A program made the translations under genes and the position numbers. Below are positions 43,120 to 51,960 of a DNA stretch of 64,000 nucleotides, piece after piece. Under the pieces are notes generated by a model. That model ran no database searches and was not told where the DNA came from. It was given only the letters and a program-made list of their open reading frames with translations. This DNA comes from Pontibacter flavimaris. GTDB lineage: Bacteria; Bacteroidota; Bacteroidia; Cytophagales; Hymenobacteraceae. How positions within the stretch are numbered: position 1 is the first letter of the stretch; each line of letters opens with the position of its first letter. Where the stretch lies: contig NZ_LVWA01000005.1 in the NCBI RefSeq assembly GCF_001907195.1, positions 558,001 to 622,000 on the forward strand, written 5' to 3'.

Positions 43120-45885
43120 ATGCTTAAACTTATACGCCTCAAGTATCTGCTGCATGGTAGTCTGTTGTGGGTGTTGATTTTGTTGCTGTTGGGTGCTTCC
43201 TCGGAGGTGCAGGCTACGCATATTAGGGCAGGGGATATTACGGCCAAGCGGGACACGACGCCGAACCCCAACCCCCGCCGCTTTTTCTTTACCATGATTA
43301 TCTACACCAACCATTTCTCGCAGGCCGAGGACCCGGAGGTGACAATCTATACAGGATCTGGCAATACCACCCTTACCGTACAGCGCAAGTCTGTCACCCC
43401 CATCAACTCGGAGACCGACAGGGAGGTGTTTGAGTGGGAGTTTACCTATCCTTCGGATGGCAACTATACGACTTACTGGATCGGGGAGAACCGCGACAAC
43501 AACATCCTGAACATGGCAGCGCCATCAGACCAGCGCTCGTTCTTCATTTCCACTACCATCGATATCAACGCCCTGCGTGGCTTTAACTCCACCCCGGTGC
43601 TCACCGTGGAGCCGATCGACGATGCGGCCATGTTCCGCAGGTTCGTGCACAACCCCGGTGCCTACGATGCCGACGGCGACAGCCTTGCCTTTAAGCTGAT
43701 CGCGCCGCGTTACCAGCAGCCCAGCGGCGATATTGCCGTGGTGCCGGGCTACCGCCACCCCGACCAGGTGGCCAATTGCCGCACCTCGGATGATAGCGGC
43801 CCTGCCTTTTTCACGCTCGATGTGTTTACCGGCCAGCTTACCTGGGATGCGCCCTGCCTTGCCGGCAGGTATAACATCGCCTTTGTGGTGGAGGAGTGGC
43901 GGCGCGGCCCCGGAGGCGGCGCCGTGAAGATAGGCGAGGTGGTGCGCGACATGCGCATCAACGTAGAGGAGAACGAGAACCGGCCACCCGTGCTGCAGCC
44001 CAAGGATACCTGCGTGGTAGCCGGCACCACCCTGCGCGGCATCGTGCGGGCCACAGACCCTGACGGGGACCTGATTAACCTGACCGTGGCGGGTAGCGGC
44101 ATTGTGCCGCCGGCCACGTTCGAGCAGAGGACCAACAACCCGGGCTCAGCCACAGGTCTGTTTATCTGGAACACCACCTGCGAGGATGTGCGCGAGGCCC
44201 CGTACCAGGTCGTTTTCCGTGCCGAGGACGTGCGGCCAAACGGCGATGAGCGTTTGGCGGACCTGCAGCCCTGGAACATCCGGGTGATCGGGCCGCCGCC
44301 GCAGAACCTCGACGCCACCAGCGCAGACCGGAACGTCACCCTGACCTGGGATTCCTACATCTGCCAGAACGCAGACAAGATTCGCATCTACCGCCGCGAG
44401 GGGCCAAGCAACTTTGTGCCGGAGGAGTGCCAGACCGGCGTGCCGGCCTCCACAGGCTACGTGCTGATAGGGGAGGTGGATGCCGGAGAGGTGACCTTCT
44501 TCGATGACGACCCGAACCTGAAAGCCGGTGTGGAGTACTGCTACATCATATACGCCACCTTCCCGGCGCAGCCGCGCGGCGAGAGCCTAGCCTCCCTGGA
44601 AGTATGCGTGGTGATCGACCAGGACATCCCCTACTTAACGAATGTAACCGTAGACGAGACAGACCAGGCCAGCGGGCAGATCACCGTGAAGTGGTCTCAG
44701 CCGATAGAGGTGGAGAAACTGACCCCGCCGCTGGAGTACAGGCTATACCGCAAGGTAGGCATGGAGGCCGGAGCTGGCTTTACCGAGGTGAAGCGCACCC
44801 GCAACATGGCCGACACCACGTTTGTGGACAAGGGGCTGAACACCGTGGAAAACGCCTACCGTTACCGCCTTGAGTTTTACCAGACACCGCGGCCGGGAGG
44901 CCAGCCAACCGTGCTTCGGGATAGCGCCGAGGCATCGAGCGTGTACCTGGAAGCAGCGCCCGCCGAAGGTGATGCGAAAGAGATTGGCCTGAACTGGACC
45001 TACGATGTGCCGTGGAAGAATGAGGTGCTGCAGCATTATATCTATCGCCGCACAGCAGACGGGCAGTTTACCTTGATAGACAGCGTGACGGCTACTACAA
45101 CGGGAGGCTCTTACACGGATGCCGGTGCGTTCAACGGCGAGGAACTGGTGCGCGGGCAAGAGTACTGCTACTATGTGCAAACAGCCGGCACCTACGAGAT
45201 AGAGGGGCTGCCGGAACCGCTGCTCAACAACAGCCAGCTGGTGTGCATCACGCTGCCGAAGAACATTTGTCCGCCGGAGCTAAGTATAACACAGCTCGAC
45301 TGTAACCTGTTTGCCCAGAACCCGACCGAGCCGCCGTACGAGAACGTGCTGAACTGGCTGCCGGATACTTCCCCGGACTGTACCCAGGAGATTGCCTATT
45401 ACACCGTATACTTTAAACCAACGTTGGATGCCGAGTATACCCGCCTCGATACCACCACCGCCACAACGTACACGCACAGCGGGCTGCAATCCTTCGCGGG
45501 TTGCTATGTGGTAACGGCCACGGATGTGACCGGTCGTGAAAGCGCGTTCAGCAACGAGGTGTGCAACGATAACTGTATCTCGCTTATACTTCCGAACATC
45601 ATCACCCCGAACGGTGATAACCTGAACGACGTGTTCCGGCCTAAGGTAAAGGCCTTTATCAAGAGTATGAGCTTTAAAGTATACAACCGTTGGGGCGTGC
45701 AGGTGTACGACGGCGGAAAGGTAACCGAAGGGGAAGGCCGCTACATTAACTGGCCTGGCGTTGATAACGACGGCATTCGCCTGACCGACGGCACCTACTA
45801 CTACGAGGCAGAAATTGAGTTTTATACTTTAGACCCGGCCAAGGCCCGCGCCACCTACAAAGGCTGGGTGGAGATTGTACGCTAA
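43120..45885 (+). CDS. Large secreted protein with type IX (type B) C-terminal sorting domain
   Basis: 921 residues. A signal peptide of about 32 residues (VLILLLLGASSEVQA) is followed by a beta-rich region with bacterial Ig/cadherin-like and fibronectin type III-like repeats. The segments PPPQNLDATSADRNVTLTWDS and later SGQITVKWSQP are typical. The last 85 residues are the gliding-motility-associated C-terminal domain (IITPNGDNLNDVFRP...YNRWGVQVY), the type B signal for the type IX secretion system. It should end on the cell surface or outside, perhaps in adhesion. The TAA overlaps the next gene as TAATG. Confidence 0.9.
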   Translation: MLKLIRLKYLLHGSLLWVLILLLLGASSEVQATHIRAGDITAKRDTTPNPNPRRFFFTMIIYTNHFSQAEDPEVTIYTGSGNTTLTVQRKSVTPINSETDREVFEWEFTYPSDGNYTTYWIGENRDNNILNMAAPSDQRSFFISTTIDINALRGFNSTPVLTVEPIDDAAMFRRFVHNPGAYDADGDSLAFKLIAPRYQQPSGDIAVVPGYRHPDQVANCRTSDDSGPAFFTLDVFTGQLTWDAPCLAGRYNIAFVVEEWRRGPGGGAVKIGEVVRDMRINVEENENRPPVLQPKDTCVVAGTTLRGIVRATDPDGDLINLTVAGSGIVPPATFEQRTNNPGSATGLFIWNTTCEDVREAPYQVVFRAEDVRPNGDERLADLQPWNIRVIGPPPQNLDATSADRNVTLTWDSYICQNADKIRIYRREGPSNFVPEECQTGVPASTGYVLIGEVDAGEVTFFDDDPNLKAGVEYCYIIYATFPAQPRGESLASLEVCVVIDQDIPYLTNVTVDETDQASGQITVKWSQPIEVEKLTPPLEYRLYRKVGMEAGAGFTEVKRTRNMADTTFVDKGLNTVENAYRYRLEFYQTPRPGGQPTVLRDSAEASSVYLEAAPAEGDAKEIGLNWTYDVPWKNEVLQHYIYRRTADGQFTLIDSVTATTTGGSYTDAGAFNGEELVRGQEYCYYVQTAGTYEIEGLPEPLLNNSQLVCITLPKNICPPELSITQLDCNLFAQNPTEPPYENVLNWLPDTSPDCTQEIAYYTVYFKPTLDAEYTRLDTTTATTYTHSGLQSFAGCYVVTATDVTGRESAFSNEVCNDNCISLILPNIITPNGDNLNDVFRPKVKAFIKSMSFKVYNRWGVQVYDGGKVTEGEGRYINWPGVDNDGIRLTDGTYYYEAEIEFYTLDPAKARATYKGWVEIVR

Positions 45886-46319
45886 TGAAAGAATTACCAG
45901 ACCTGGAGCAGCTGCAGGGGAGGCCCGTTGTGTTTTACGACGGCACCTGCGGCTTTTGCCAGGGCAGTGTGCAGGTGGTACTGAAGTACAACAAACGCCA
46001 GGATTTATACTTTGCCGCCCTGCAGTCGGGGGTGCTGGAGGCGCTGGTGCCCGGAGCCCAACTCCCTGACCCTATGCCCGATTCCATACTTTTCTATGAG
46101 AAGGGCAAGGTCTACACCGAGTCTGAGGCGGCCCTGCGCATTGCCGGTTACCTCGACTTTCCGCTGTCCATACTTGCTGTGTTCCGCATTATTCCTGTAT
46201 CTTTCCGCAATTTTGTGTACCGGCTGGTGGCCCGTAACCGCTACCGCATAGCCGGCCGCACCGAATCCTGCATGCTGCCAAGCCCCGAGCAAAGGGCCAG
46301 GTTTGTGGGAGGATTCTAA
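45885..46319 (+). CDS. DCC family thiol-disulfide oxidoreductase-like protein
   Basis: 144 residues of the DUF393/DCC family. The name-giving motif is YDGTCGFCQGSV (residues 18-29), with the CxxC pair expected to be redox active. The C-terminal part (YRLVARNRYRIAGR) is also typical. No membrane helix or signal is seen, so it is cytoplasmic. It overlaps the stop of the preceding secreted-protein gene by one base and is probably co-translated with it. Substrate unknown. Confidence 0.85.
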   Translation: MKELPDLEQLQGRPVVFYDGTCGFCQGSVQVVLKYNKRQDLYFAALQSGVLEALVPGAQLPDPMPDSILFYEKGKVYTESEAALRIAGYLDFPLSILAVFRIIPVSFRNFVYRLVARNRYRIAGRTESCMLPSPEQRARFVGGF

Positions 46320-46475
46320 TTGTTGAATGGCTACATTGTTGAATGACTACTTTAGAAAAGTATAAATCTGGTAAGTATAGATTTATACTTTGAGCATCGA
46401 TCTAGTCATAGTTTAGCCATTTAGTAATCAGAGGAAGAATCGAATAACGAAAAACTAATAACGAGCAACGAATGA
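46318..46475. repeat. Repeat-rich spacer before fabD
   Basis: Three nested parts are seen. The outer arms are 46318-46350 (TTGTTGAATGGCTACA, then TTGTTGAATGACTACT) and 46403-46430 (approximate inverse). An inner hairpin lies at 46356-46393 (AAAGTATAAATCT with AGATTTATACTTT). A single heptad run (CGAATAA, CGAAAAA, CTAATAA, CGAGCAA, CGAATGA) spans 46441-46475 and contains the fabD ATG. Confidence 0.65.
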
Positions 46476-47350
46476 AAGCATACGTTTTCCCGGGACAGGG
46501 TTCTCAGTTTGTAGGGATGGGCAAAGACCTCTACGAGCAGCACGAAGAGGCAAAGCAGCTTTTCGACAAGGCAAACGAGATCCTGGGTTTCAACATCACC
46601 GAGATCATGTTCAACGGCACCGACGAGGAGCTGAAGCAAACCAAAGTGACGCAGCCGGCCATTTTCCTGCACTCGGTGGCGCAGGCGGCCGTAGCCAAGG
46701 ATTTCGCTCCGGATATGGTAGCGGGCCACTCGCTGGGCGAGTTCTCGGCACTGGTGGCCAGCAAAGTGCTGAGTTTTGAGGATGGCCTTCGACTGGTGTA
46801 CAAAAGAGCCATGGCCATGCAAGCGGCCTGTGAGGCGAACCCCTCCACCATGGCCGCCATACTTGGCCTGGACGATGCGAAGGTAGAGGAAGTATGCGCT
46901 TCTATTGAAGGTGAAGTGGTGGTAGCAGCCAACTATAACTGCCCCGGCCAGCTAGTGATCTCCGGCTCGAATAAAGGCATCGAAATAGCCTGCGAGAAAA
47001 TGAAAGAGGCGGGTGCCAAGCGTGCGCTGCCGCTTCCGGTGGGTGGCGCGTTCCACTCGCCGCTCATGAAGCCGGCCGAGGAAGAGCTGGCCAAAGCCAT
47101 CGAAGAAACCACTTTCTCACAGGGCATTTGCCCCATCTACCAGAACGTGGACGCCCAGCCGCACACGGATCCGCAGGAGATCAGGCAGAACCTGATCAAG
47201 CAGCTGACGGCGCCCGTACGCTGGACACAATCGGTGCAGCAAATGGTAGCCGATGGCGCCACCCATTTTGTGGAATGCGGTCCGGGCAAAGTACTGCAGG
47301 GCCTGGTGAAGAAAATAGAACGTACTGCCGAAGTGAGTTCTGCCGAGTAG
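46472..47350 (+). CDS. fabD: Malonyl-CoA:ACP transacylase FabD
   Basis: 292 residues. The N-terminal PGQGSQFVGMG motif, the nucleophile motif GHSLGEFSAL (Ser near residue 90) and the later histidine in GGAFHSPLM (near 195) are the FabD active-site elements. It loads malonyl groups on acyl carrier protein for fatty-acid synthesis. Its start codon is embedded in a heptad repeat run, which thus forms its leader. Confidence 0.95.
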   Translation: MKAYVFPGQGSQFVGMGKDLYEQHEEAKQLFDKANEILGFNITEIMFNGTDEELKQTKVTQPAIFLHSVAQAAVAKDFAPDMVAGHSLGEFSALVASKVLSFEDGLRLVYKRAMAMQAACEANPSTMAAILGLDDAKVEEVCASIEGEVVVAANYNCPGQLVISGSNKGIEIACEKMKEAGAKRALPLPVGGAFHSPLMKPAEEELAKAIEETTFSQGICPIYQNVDAQPHTDPQEIRQNLIKQLTAPVRWTQSVQQMVADGATHFVECGPGKVLQGLVKKIERTAEVSSAE

Positions 47351-47375
47351 GCATCTGGCCAAAGTATAGAAGTAT

Positions 47376-47423
47376 AAGTATAAACGCCCTCTCTGGCCTT
47401 TGCTGGGGAGGGCGTTTATACTT
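47376..47423. terminator. Terminator after fabD with AAGTATAA arms
   Basis: A 16-bp perfect stem (47376-47391 with 47408-47423). The outer part of the two arms is AAGTATAA and TTATACTT. No plain T run follows; the TATACTTT word takes its place. Confidence 0.65.
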
Positions 47424-47497
47424 TCATAAAAAGAAGTATGAATTGTTTACTATAAAGAACAAAAGCTTAAATTACCTTCCATAATTCAGGGAGAATC

Positions 47498-48298
47498 ATG
47501 GAAAAGAAAACCCCGCTGGCAGTGTGGCTGGTTGGCTTCGTGCTGCTGAGCCTGTACGTACACCTGTTGCCCCGCCTGTTCGATGCCGGCAAAATAGCCC
47601 TGTGGTTGGGCTACTGGGCGGGCTTTTTCGTGCTGGCTTTTCTGGTCAGCAGGTACTTGCTTAAACTGCAGGGCATCGCGTCGCTGGGGCTGGAGCGGCA
47701 CAGGGGCTGGCTGCAAAACCTGGGCGTCGGCTTTTTGATCGGGTTCTCTGTTTATGCCTTAAAGTACTGGAGCTTTTATAAGTTCGGCAAATTCGAGGTG
47801 GCAGGGCTACATGATCTATCCTTTATACTTCCGATGCTGGCCCAGGCGCTGCTGGCAATGTTTTTCTCCTCCATCCTGAACGATATCACGATTCGCGGCT
47901 ACTGGTTTGCCTGCTTTAAGCGGCGGCAACTGCTGACCTGGTATGTGTTCACGGCCACCCTGCTTTATGCCCTGGATGATATCTGGAATGCCGGCTTCGA
48001 TCCGTCCAATGTGGTTTTCTCCGCTCTACTGGGGGCATCCTTTGCCTATACTGTGCTCAAGACCGGCTCCATCTGGATGTCGCTGGGTTTGCATTGGGGT
48101 GGCAACATGATGTACAGGGTGATGTATGGCTTTGATGGGAACGGTGTCTGGCAACTGGAAAATGTGCAGGAAGGGCCGCTGTATGAGTACATCAGCTTGC
48201 TTGTAACTGCTTTGATGCTACCGGCAGTATACTTTGCGCTGAAAGCAACCCACAGACCCAGACAGCATGTGCAGGTAGAGGAGGGAAGGTTAGCCTAG
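47498..48298 (+). CDS. CPBP-family membrane protein, active-site glutamates missing
   Basis: 266 residues with about seven membrane helices and the overall pattern of the CPBP (Abi, Rce1-like) intramembrane protease family. The segment SSILNDITIRGYW (124-136) occupies the place of the EExxxR motif, but Glu-Glu is replaced by Asn128-Asp129. Arg133-Gly134 remains, as does the later HxxxN (LHWGGNMM). Loss of the glutamates suggests it is not an active protease. It could be a degenerate or repurposed member. Confidence 0.7.
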   Translation: MEKKTPLAVWLVGFVLLSLYVHLLPRLFDAGKIALWLGYWAGFFVLAFLVSRYLLKLQGIASLGLERHRGWLQNLGVGFLIGFSVYALKYWSFYKFGKFEVAGLHDLSFILPMLAQALLAMFFSSILNDITIRGYWFACFKRRQLLTWYVFTATLLYALDDIWNAGFDPSNVVFSALLGASFAYTVLKTGSIWMSLGLHWGGNMMYRVMYGFDGNGVWQLENVQEGPLYEYISLLVTALMLPAVYFALKATHRPRQHVQVEEGRLA

Positions 48299-48306
48299 GG
48301 CTATTT

Positions 48307-48837
48307 TTAGCTTTGGATGGGAAAGGATAATTGGTACAGCAGCAACTCTTCGTCATCGTTGGGTAAGGTGATGAGTCCTTTATACTTCAGGCCCAGCTTT
48401 TCCAGTAGTTTTTGGGAGGCAAAGTTCTCTTTCATGGTGATGGCGGCAAGCTGCCTGATTCCGAAGATGCTGCGAGCAGCTTCTTTCAGCCTGCTGGCTG
48501 CCTCAAAAGCATAGCCCTGCCCGCCGTACTCTTTCAGGAATGCAAAGCCAATGTCGATGCCCTCCAGGCCTTCCCGGTCGTAGAGGCCGCAGGAGCCGAT
48601 TTTAACGCCGTCAGCTTTCCGGATAACTGTATAGTTACCGTATCCGAGGCGTTTTTGCTGAGGCAGAATCCGGGTGCTAACATACTTTTCAGCGGCTTTT
48701 ACGGACCTAACGTTGCGGTCGCCGATAAACTGGAGCCACTCCGGCGTGTTGAGCAGTTCCAGTAAAAAAGGAGCGTCTTCGTAGGAAGTCGGTTTCAGGA
48801 GCAGCCGCTCTGTTTCGAAAGTCTGGAAGTTATCCAA
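48307..48837 (-). CDS. GNAT family N-acetyltransferase (RimJ/RimL type)
   Basis: 176 residues with the opening FETERLLLKPTSYEDAPFLLELL and the acetyl-CoA binding part (FLKEYGGQGYAFEAASRLKEAA, about 97-118). This pattern fits the Acetyltransf_3 group, which acetylate protein N-termini or small amines. The acceptor cannot be told. It converges on the CPBP-like gene, 8 bp apart. Confidence 0.85.
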   Translation of the reverse strand: MDNFQTFETERLLLKPTSYEDAPFLLELLNTPEWLQFIGDRNVRSVKAAEKYVSTRILPQQKRLGYGNYTVIRKADGVKIGSCGLYDREGLEGIDIGFAFLKEYGGQGYAFEAASRLKEAARSIFGIRQLAAITMKENFASQKLLEKLGLKYKGLITLPNDDEELLLYQLSFPIQS

Positions 48838-49421
48838 GATTTATTTTTTTATCAGTTTATCCATTTTCTGCATCATAGCCGGCCAGGCATCCCTCTTTCT
48901 GTCAGCAAAGACCTTCCGACCGCATCCATTTCGTGCACCAGCCTGACGGAAGAGCCCCGGGAGCAACTTGTAGGATGTCCGCTCCGCCAACCACACTATC
49001 ACCCATCGAAGAGGCAAATTTAGATTCGGCATCAATACACTCAGGATAAATTATCCGGGGATTTACTGCAGCCCGTTTTTATTTTAAATGCCTTCAAACG
49101 GTGGGGAGCACCAGCTCTGTGTAATGTATCCTGATACGGGCAGGAACAGCTGTTTTCAATACGAACAAAAGTATGCTTTTGTGCCTTTGTACACCGGGGA
49201 AAGGTATGTTTATTCTTTTAGAGGACATAATTAAGATTTGCGTTTACGATAACATTGCCTATTTTGCCTGATGTCTCGGCACGGAGTCCTTCTTTTACTT
49301 AGATTCAGAATGGATTAACAGGGGAGCATGAACAAGGGGAAGAGCAGGCGTAGAATCGGATCAGAACCGAGCAGTTGCCAAGGCCGACTTTCCGATAAAC
49401 AGAAACAATACTTATCACACT
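48838..49421. other. 584-bp spacer with a possible gene remnant
   Basis: No convincing complete gene was found. On the minus strand 48841-49035 there is a 64-codon open frame ending WPAMMQKMDKLIKK. That looks like the tail of a longer protein with its front broken, but no family could be named. The remainder is AT-richer and presumably holds the promoter of the glucanase gene at 49422. Confidence 0.35.
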
Positions 49422-50273
49422 ATGATCAAAGTTTTATCCTGCTGCACGCTTCTGCTGGCACTGATAGTGAGTGCTGCCCAACCCTCTGTTGCCCAACGCC
49501 ATAAGAAGGGCTGGAAATTAGTCTGGCACGATGAGTTCCGCTACAAAGGATTGCCTAACCCGAAGAAATGGAGCTACGAGACAGGCCATATCCGGAACCA
49601 GGAACAGCAGTATTACACAACTGCCCGGCAAGAAAATGCCTGGGTGCAGAATGGCGTACTGACCATCACGGGACGGAAGGAGCCCTACCCAAACGCTGCC
49701 TTTACGCCGGGATCGAACGACTGGAAACAGCAGCATGCTGAGGCGCAGTATACTTCGGCAAGTATAAACACGCTTGGCAAAGGCGAGTGGAAGTATGGCC
49801 GTGTGGAAGTGCGGGCCAAGTTGCCGCAAGGTGCTGGCATTTGGCCGGCTATCTGGATGATGGGCGTAAACCGGAGCGAGGTGGGTTGGCCATACTGCGG
49901 TGAAATCGACATCCTGGAATTTGTTGGCAACCAGCCAGACGAAATATATGGTACGGTCCACTACCCAGGCACACCGCCACAGCGCAGCACTTCCAACGGA
50001 GGCAAAATAAAAGTAAAAGATTTACACAACGCATTCCAGGTGTATGCCATGGAATGGGATGAAGAAAAGATAGATATCTACTTTAACGACCAGAAATTTC
50101 ATACTTTCCAGCTGAACGAGGCGGGGGAAGAAGAAGGAAATCCATTCCGAAAGCCTTTTTACCTCCTCATTAACTTAGCCATGGGAGCCAGCTGGCCGGG
50201 CCCGATTGATGATCAGGTACTGCCACAGGAGTACGTGATCGACTATGTCCGGGTATACCAGCAGCGGAAGTAG
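49422..50273 (+). CDS. Secreted GH16 family beta-glucanase
   Basis: 283 residues with a signal peptide (about 1-25, ALIVSAAQPSVAQ) and one GH16 catalytic domain filling the rest. The catalytic motif EIDILEF gives Glu161 as nucleophile, Asp163, and Glu166 as acid/base. The flanking GIWPAIWMMG and VHYPG motifs match laminarinase-like members that cut beta-1,3 or mixed-linkage glucans. There is no carbohydrate-binding or type IX sorting domain, so it probably stays in the periplasm. It stands alone. Confidence 0.92.
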   Translation: MIKVLSCCTLLLALIVSAAQPSVAQRHKKGWKLVWHDEFRYKGLPNPKKWSYETGHIRNQEQQYYTTARQENAWVQNGVLTITGRKEPYPNAAFTPGSNDWKQQHAEAQYTSASINTLGKGEWKYGRVEVRAKLPQGAGIWPAIWMMGVNRSEVGWPYCGEIDILEFVGNQPDEIYGTVHYPGTPPQRSTSNGGKIKVKDLHNAFQVYAMEWDEEKIDIYFNDQKFHTFQLNEAGEEEGNPFRKPFYLLINLAMGASWPGPIDDQVLPQEYVIDYVRVYQQRK

Positions 50274-50334
50274 GTGCAAATTCCTCTGGGCTTAGACTTG
50301 AAAGTACACACCCGCCTATCACTAAGAAAGTAAC

Positions 50335-50820
50335 TCACCCCTCAAACGCCCATACTTCCAGCTCATCGGGGCACTCCTGCAGCAACTGGTTTATACTTTT
50401 GCCAAGCACCGGATGCACCAGTTCCGAAGCCAGCTCTGCCAGCGGCAATAACGTAAACCGGCGAAGGTGCAGCTGCGGGTGCGGGATGGTGAGGCGCTGG
50501 GTTTGCTGCACCAGGTTGTCGTAGAAAAGGATGTCGATGTCGATGATGCGGGCACCCCAGTGCTCGTGCCGCACCCGGCCAAGCTCCTGCTCGATCTGGT
50601 TTATGCGTTGCAGCACCTCTTCCGGCGTAAGCGCTGTTTGCACCTCCAGTACCTGGTTCAGGAAGCTGGGCTGGTCGGTTTTGCCCCAGGCGGCGGTCTC
50701 GTATACTTTGGAGCTGCGCGCCAGGGTGCCCACCTGTTGGTTTATACTTTCGCGGGCCTGTTGCAAGTATAAGGTGCGCTCGCCGAGGTTGCCGCCCAGG
50801 AGCAAGTATAGCTTAGGCAT
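50335..50820 (-). CDS. folK: HPPK FolK (folate synthesis)
   Basis: 161 residues. Motifs YLLLGGNLGERTLYL (start), KVYETAAWGKTDQPSFLNQV (near 39-58) and RIIDIDILFYDN (near 105-116) are those of 6-hydroxymethyl-7,8-dihydropterin pyrophosphokinase. It activates the pterin for joining to p-aminobenzoate. Its ATG overlaps the end of the upstream hydrolase gene by 8 bp, so the two form a unit. Confidence 0.95.
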   Translation of the reverse strand: MPKLYLLLGGNLGERTLYLQQARESINQQVGTLARSSKVYETAAWGKTDQPSFLNQVLEVQTALTPEEVLQRINQIEQELGRVRHEHWGARIIDIDILFYDNLVQQTQRLTIPHPQLHLRRFTLLPLAELASELVHPVLGKSINQLLQECPDELEVWAFEG

Positions 50821-51658
50821 GGCGGCGGAAGAAATCTATACTTAGATCGGCGGCGGCGCGGGCGGCTTCGGGTAACTCGTCCTGCTCGTAAGGATGCTTG
50901 CCGCCAAAGGAGTGGTCGGCTTCAGGCAGCAGATGCAGCTCGGCATCGGGCTTCCAGGTTTTCAGGTCGTGGGCCATCTGGGTAGGCAGCGTTTCGTCCT
51001 GCTCGCCGTGCAGCAGAAGCAGGGGCTGTTGCAGGCGTCTTACCACCGAAGGAATGTCCAGGCGGTACTTGTTTTCGATGAAATTCTCCACGATCTGGTA
51101 GTAGAGCGGCATCTGCATGCCGGTGCGGGCGTTGGGCACATACTGCACGCCTTTTTCTTTCCACTGCTCCATCTGCAGGTCGTCCCAGCGGTTGTCGTAG
51201 CGGTTTACGCTCGCCCAGGTAGCCACGGCTTTCACGCGCGGTTCTTCGGCCGCTTTCAGAATCACAGCGCCTCCGCCACGGCTATGGCCGATCAGGTAAA
51301 TGCGGCGCAGGTCCAGCTCATTTTTCTCCATAGGAGGGTTGTCGGAGTGCAGCAGTTCGATCAGCGCCTGCATGTCGTCGAGCTCCAGGCTGAAGTTGTT
51401 CTGCCCAAAGGCCTCCATGTCGTGCATGTCGGCGTGATCATCCACCGTGGTGCCGTTGTAGGCGAAGTTAAACTTGATGAACACGAACCCCTGTTTGGCA
51501 AAGTAGGTGGCCAGCAGGTTAAAATGCCCCCAGTCCTTAAAGCCCTTGAAGCCGTGGGCAAAGATCACCACAGGTTTCGGGGAACTGTCGGGCTGGTAAG
51601 TGGCGTCGGCGGTAAAGGGGCGGCCGTGGCCGGGGTATACTACAAAATCAACTTTCAT
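50813..51658 (-). CDS. Alpha/beta hydrolase (dienelactone hydrolase-like)
   Basis: 281 residues from ATG 51658; a GTG one codon earlier is possible. The nucleophile elbow GHSRGGG (Ser near residue 120), the oxyanion HGFKGFKDW (near 34-42), the acid in LLHGEQDETLP and the final His in EADHSFGG (near 250) complete the triad. No signal peptide is seen. The substrate is unknown; an acyl ester is likely. It is followed by folK with an 8-bp overlap. Confidence 0.85.
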   Translation of the reverse strand: MKVDFVVYPGHGRPFTADATYQPDSSPKPVVIFAHGFKGFKDWGHFNLLATYFAKQGFVFIKFNFAYNGTTVDDHADMHDMEAFGQNNFSLELDDMQALIELLHSDNPPMEKNELDLRRIYLIGHSRGGGAVILKAAEEPRVKAVATWASVNRYDNRWDDLQMEQWKEKGVQYVPNARTGMQMPLYYQIVENFIENKYRLDIPSVVRRLQQPLLLLHGEQDETLPTQMAHDLKTWKPDAELHLLPEADHSFGGKHPYEQDELPEAARAAADLSIDFFRRHA

Positions 51659-51663
51659 CACTT

Positions 51664-51897
51664 GAATTGCTTAGTTACTGCTTGTTAAATTGTTGTTTAG
51701 GTGGCTGTGCTATACCCGGTTTAATCCTGCTCCAGTTGCTTCAGTCTATACAATACTTTAAGAGGCAAAGGTTACAGGCTTGCACTTTAAGAGGCAAAGG
51801 TTACAGGCTTGCTAACGTATGCGCCTGGGTTAAAGCCTACATTTTAGCCATCTAACAATTTAACCACTGAGCAATTTAACAATTAATACAATTAAAT
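51664..51897. repeat. Inverted-repeat element upstream of the polyprenyl synthase gene
   Basis: The left arm (51664-51707) contains GAATTGCTTAGTTACTG, TTAAATTGTT and GGTGGCT. The right arm (51847-51896) is its imperfect inverse (AGCCATCTAACAATTTAA, then GAGCAATTTAACAATT). The words resemble the heptad arrays seen elsewhere. About 140 bp separate the arms and include a 29-bp direct duplication. Confidence 0.6.
51755..51812 (+). repeat. Perfect 29-bp tandem duplication
   Basis: Two identical 29-bp copies stand side by side (51755-51783 and 51784-51812), each starting ACTTTAAGAGG and ending CAGGCTTGC. There is no mismatch, which suggests a recent slippage event. Confidence 0.95.
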
Positions 51898-51960
51898 GCT
51901 GTTTTGCCAGCCCATGTTTGGAAAGCACTTGTGGAGGACGTAATATTGCGCACTTAACAC

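Noticed and set aside
48841..49035. A 64-codon gene on the minus strand
   Set aside because: No family, no start context and an incomplete look; kept only as a possible remnant in the spacer entry.
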